NCBI GenBank assembly: GCA_001805205.1
Contig: MHER01000050.1
Span: 350-6,714, forward strand
DNA length: 6,365 bases
Direction of reading: 5' to 3'
DNA from: Nitrospirae bacterium RIFCSPLOW2_12_42_9
GTDB taxonomy: Bacteria; Nitrospirota; 9FT-COMBO-42-15; HDB-SIOI813
Under the pieces are notes generated by a model. The model was not told where the DNA came from and did no database searches. It was given only the letters and a program-made list of their open reading frames with translations. This document shows positions 5,411 to 6,365 of this stretch, in pieces. How positions within the stretch are numbered: the stretch's first letter is position 1; every line of letters starts with the position of its first letter. The position numbers and the translations under genes are program-made.

Positions 5411-6256
5411 CTATTTTGATGACTCTGTCAATGCCTTATATTCGGACTCATATGCCTCAGCCTTTTCCATGATTCCTGCTTCTCTGTAAAATTCTATCAG
5501 CCGTTGAATGACATCTGCCTTATCATATCTGCTTCCGGCCATTCCATATGCCTTAAGATATAATTTCTCTGCCCTCTCTTTTTCTTCAAGACTGTCCATT
5601 GCATCACCAGCATTTATAATTACCCATACATCATTAGGGAATCTCTCTAAATTCTCCTCGATCTGAAGGAATGCCTCTTGTCTCCTCCCTGCCTCAGCGA
5701 GTATACAACCCATATCTCTCAGGAAATTTTGTGGTTGACTTGATATGTCAGCAAACCACCTGTCAATATTCACCGCTTCATCTGCAAGCCCATGCCGTGC
5801 AAGCTCAAACGGAAAACTCAGCAGAAAACCTTCAATATCATTATATGCAAGCAGGGTCAACCAGTTGAAGAGTTCAAAATCCGGGGTTTGATCTTCACTT
5901 AAAAGGTTGTTATAGAATTCCTTTATCCTATCGTATATATTTTGCAGCGATGCATGATCATGTTCCTCAGGCTTTTCAAGGTACATATTTATTGTCTCAT
6001 CTATAAATACAGCCAGCATCTCCGGGCATTTAACATCACTCAGATGCCTACTCCATAACTCAAAGGCAGCCTCATAGAGAAAATCCTCCCTTGCCCTCTT
6101 TTTTAAATAGGTCTTCCACATATTGGCCAATTCAGTGGGAGAGCCTGCTGAAATAGCCTCTTCTTTAAATTCATCAATAGTGGTCTCTATACCAACCGAG
6201 CTTAATTCATTAATAATTTCTATGTCCGTCATCTCCCTAATATCACGTGTTGGCAT
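5411..6256 (-). CDS. Tetratricopeptide-like repeat protein, function unknown
   Basis: A 281-residue soluble helical protein with no signal peptide or membrane span. The N-terminal part (about 10-120) is helical and acidic. From about 130 it has TPR-like helix pairs: SFPFELARHGLADEAVNIDRW (147-167), MGCILAEAGRRQEAFLQIEENLERFP (182-207), DVWVIINAGDAMDSLEEKERAEKLYLKAYG (209-238) and DVIQRLIEFYREAGIMEKAEAYESEY (248-273). The FPNDVWV..NAGD segment resembles TPR proteins that often end in a SEC-C zinc motif, but no such cysteine motif is present here. TPRs usually scaffold protein partners; the neighbouring STAS/winged-helix protein, 3 bp downstream, is a plausible one. The start at 6254-6256 has GAGG 4 nt upstream, and a stop lies 3 codons further upstream in frame. 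Met9 is an alternative start but has poorer spacing from AGGGAG. Its 5' end overlaps the small frame at 6243-6350 by 14 bp. Confidence 0.85.
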   Translation of the reverse strand: MPTRDIREMTDIEIINELSSVGIETTIDEFKEEAISAGSPTELANMWKTYLKKRAREDFLYEAAFELWSRHLSDVKCPEMLAVFIDETINMYLEKPEEHDHASLQNIYDRIKEFYNNLLSEDQTPDFELFNWLTLLAYNDIEGFLLSFPFELARHGLADEAVNIDRWFADISSQPQNFLRDMGCILAEAGRRQEAFLQIEENLERFPNDVWVIINAGDAMDSLEEKERAEKLYLKAYGMAGSRYDKADVIQRLIEFYREAGIMEKAEAYESEYKALTESSK

Positions 6257-6350
6257 AAGTCCTCAAAAGATTTCCTAAGCGTTTAGCATGAAATGTCTGA
6301 ATATTTGTTTCAATAAATAGTGCTATATCTCTTTTTGTTATTTCTGGCAT
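6243..6350 (-). pseudogene. Possible N-terminal remnant of a PmeII-type restriction endonuclease (35 codons)
   Basis: An ATG-started frame of 35 codons ending in TGA, still open upstream to the window edge. Its first part includes RDIALFIETNIQTFHAKRL (residues 7-25). From memory this resembles the start of PmeII-family type II restriction endonucleases, where an FHxKRL motif is followed by a Leu/Lys-rich helix and KRKNPYLF. Here that continuation is missing: after KRLGNL the frame gives LRTYANT and stops, and the other two frames do not restore it. It therefore looks truncated by a deletion or junction near 6260-6270 rather than by a point frameshift. Its end overlaps the TPR gene start by 14 bp and supplies that gene's ribosome binding site, so it may alternatively be a small real gene coupled to it. 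The Shine-Dalgarno is weak. The family assignment is tentative. Confidence 0.4.
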
Positions 6351-6365
6351 ACTTTGTACTCTTTT

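Overview
The window is bacterial chromosomal DNA, densely coding, with every gene on the minus strand (transcribed from high to low coordinates). The gene set (NrdR, GlyA, RpiB, RmuC, RnfC) is purely bacterial. Base composition is moderate to AT-leaning by eye. An Rnf complex gene beside an rpiB-glyA-nrdR operon, with a GC-rich palindromic repeat of a kind scattered through many genomes, would fit an anaerobic lineage such as Nitrospirota, deltaproteobacteria or anammox planctomycetes. That placement is a weak inference, since no phylogenetic marker is present.

Right part (about 6365 to 3180, in transcription order). A 35-codon frame at the right edge looks like the N-terminal stub of a PmeII-type restriction endonuclease. 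It is followed by three tightly packed, poorly characterised genes: a TPR-like repeat protein, a STAS-like domain fused to a winged helix, and a 93-residue protein with winged-helix-like features. The membrane-anchored nuclease-fold protein RmuC comes next. Gaps between these genes are 3, 30 and 8 bp, so they read as one operon.

Middle part (about 3183 to 869). A near-consensus sigma70 promoter (TTGACA, 16 bp, TATAAT) has its -35 box on the rmuC stop codon and drives rpiB, glyA and nrdR. These genes overlap by 13 and 4 bp. They link pentose phosphate interconversion, one-carbon metabolism and control of ribonucleotide reductase, all of which serve nucleotide synthesis. A GC-rich palindromic repeat sits in the last codons of glyA. 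It lengthens GlyA by about 20 residues, and its flank forms the nrdR ribosome binding site.

Left part (868 to 1). A 77-bp spacer with a possible small hairpin is followed by the first 263 codons of rnfC, which runs off the left edge. It probably begins an Rnf operon (ion-pumping ferredoxin:NAD+ oxidoreductase). No tRNA, rRNA, CRISPR array, complete insertion sequence or origin was seen.
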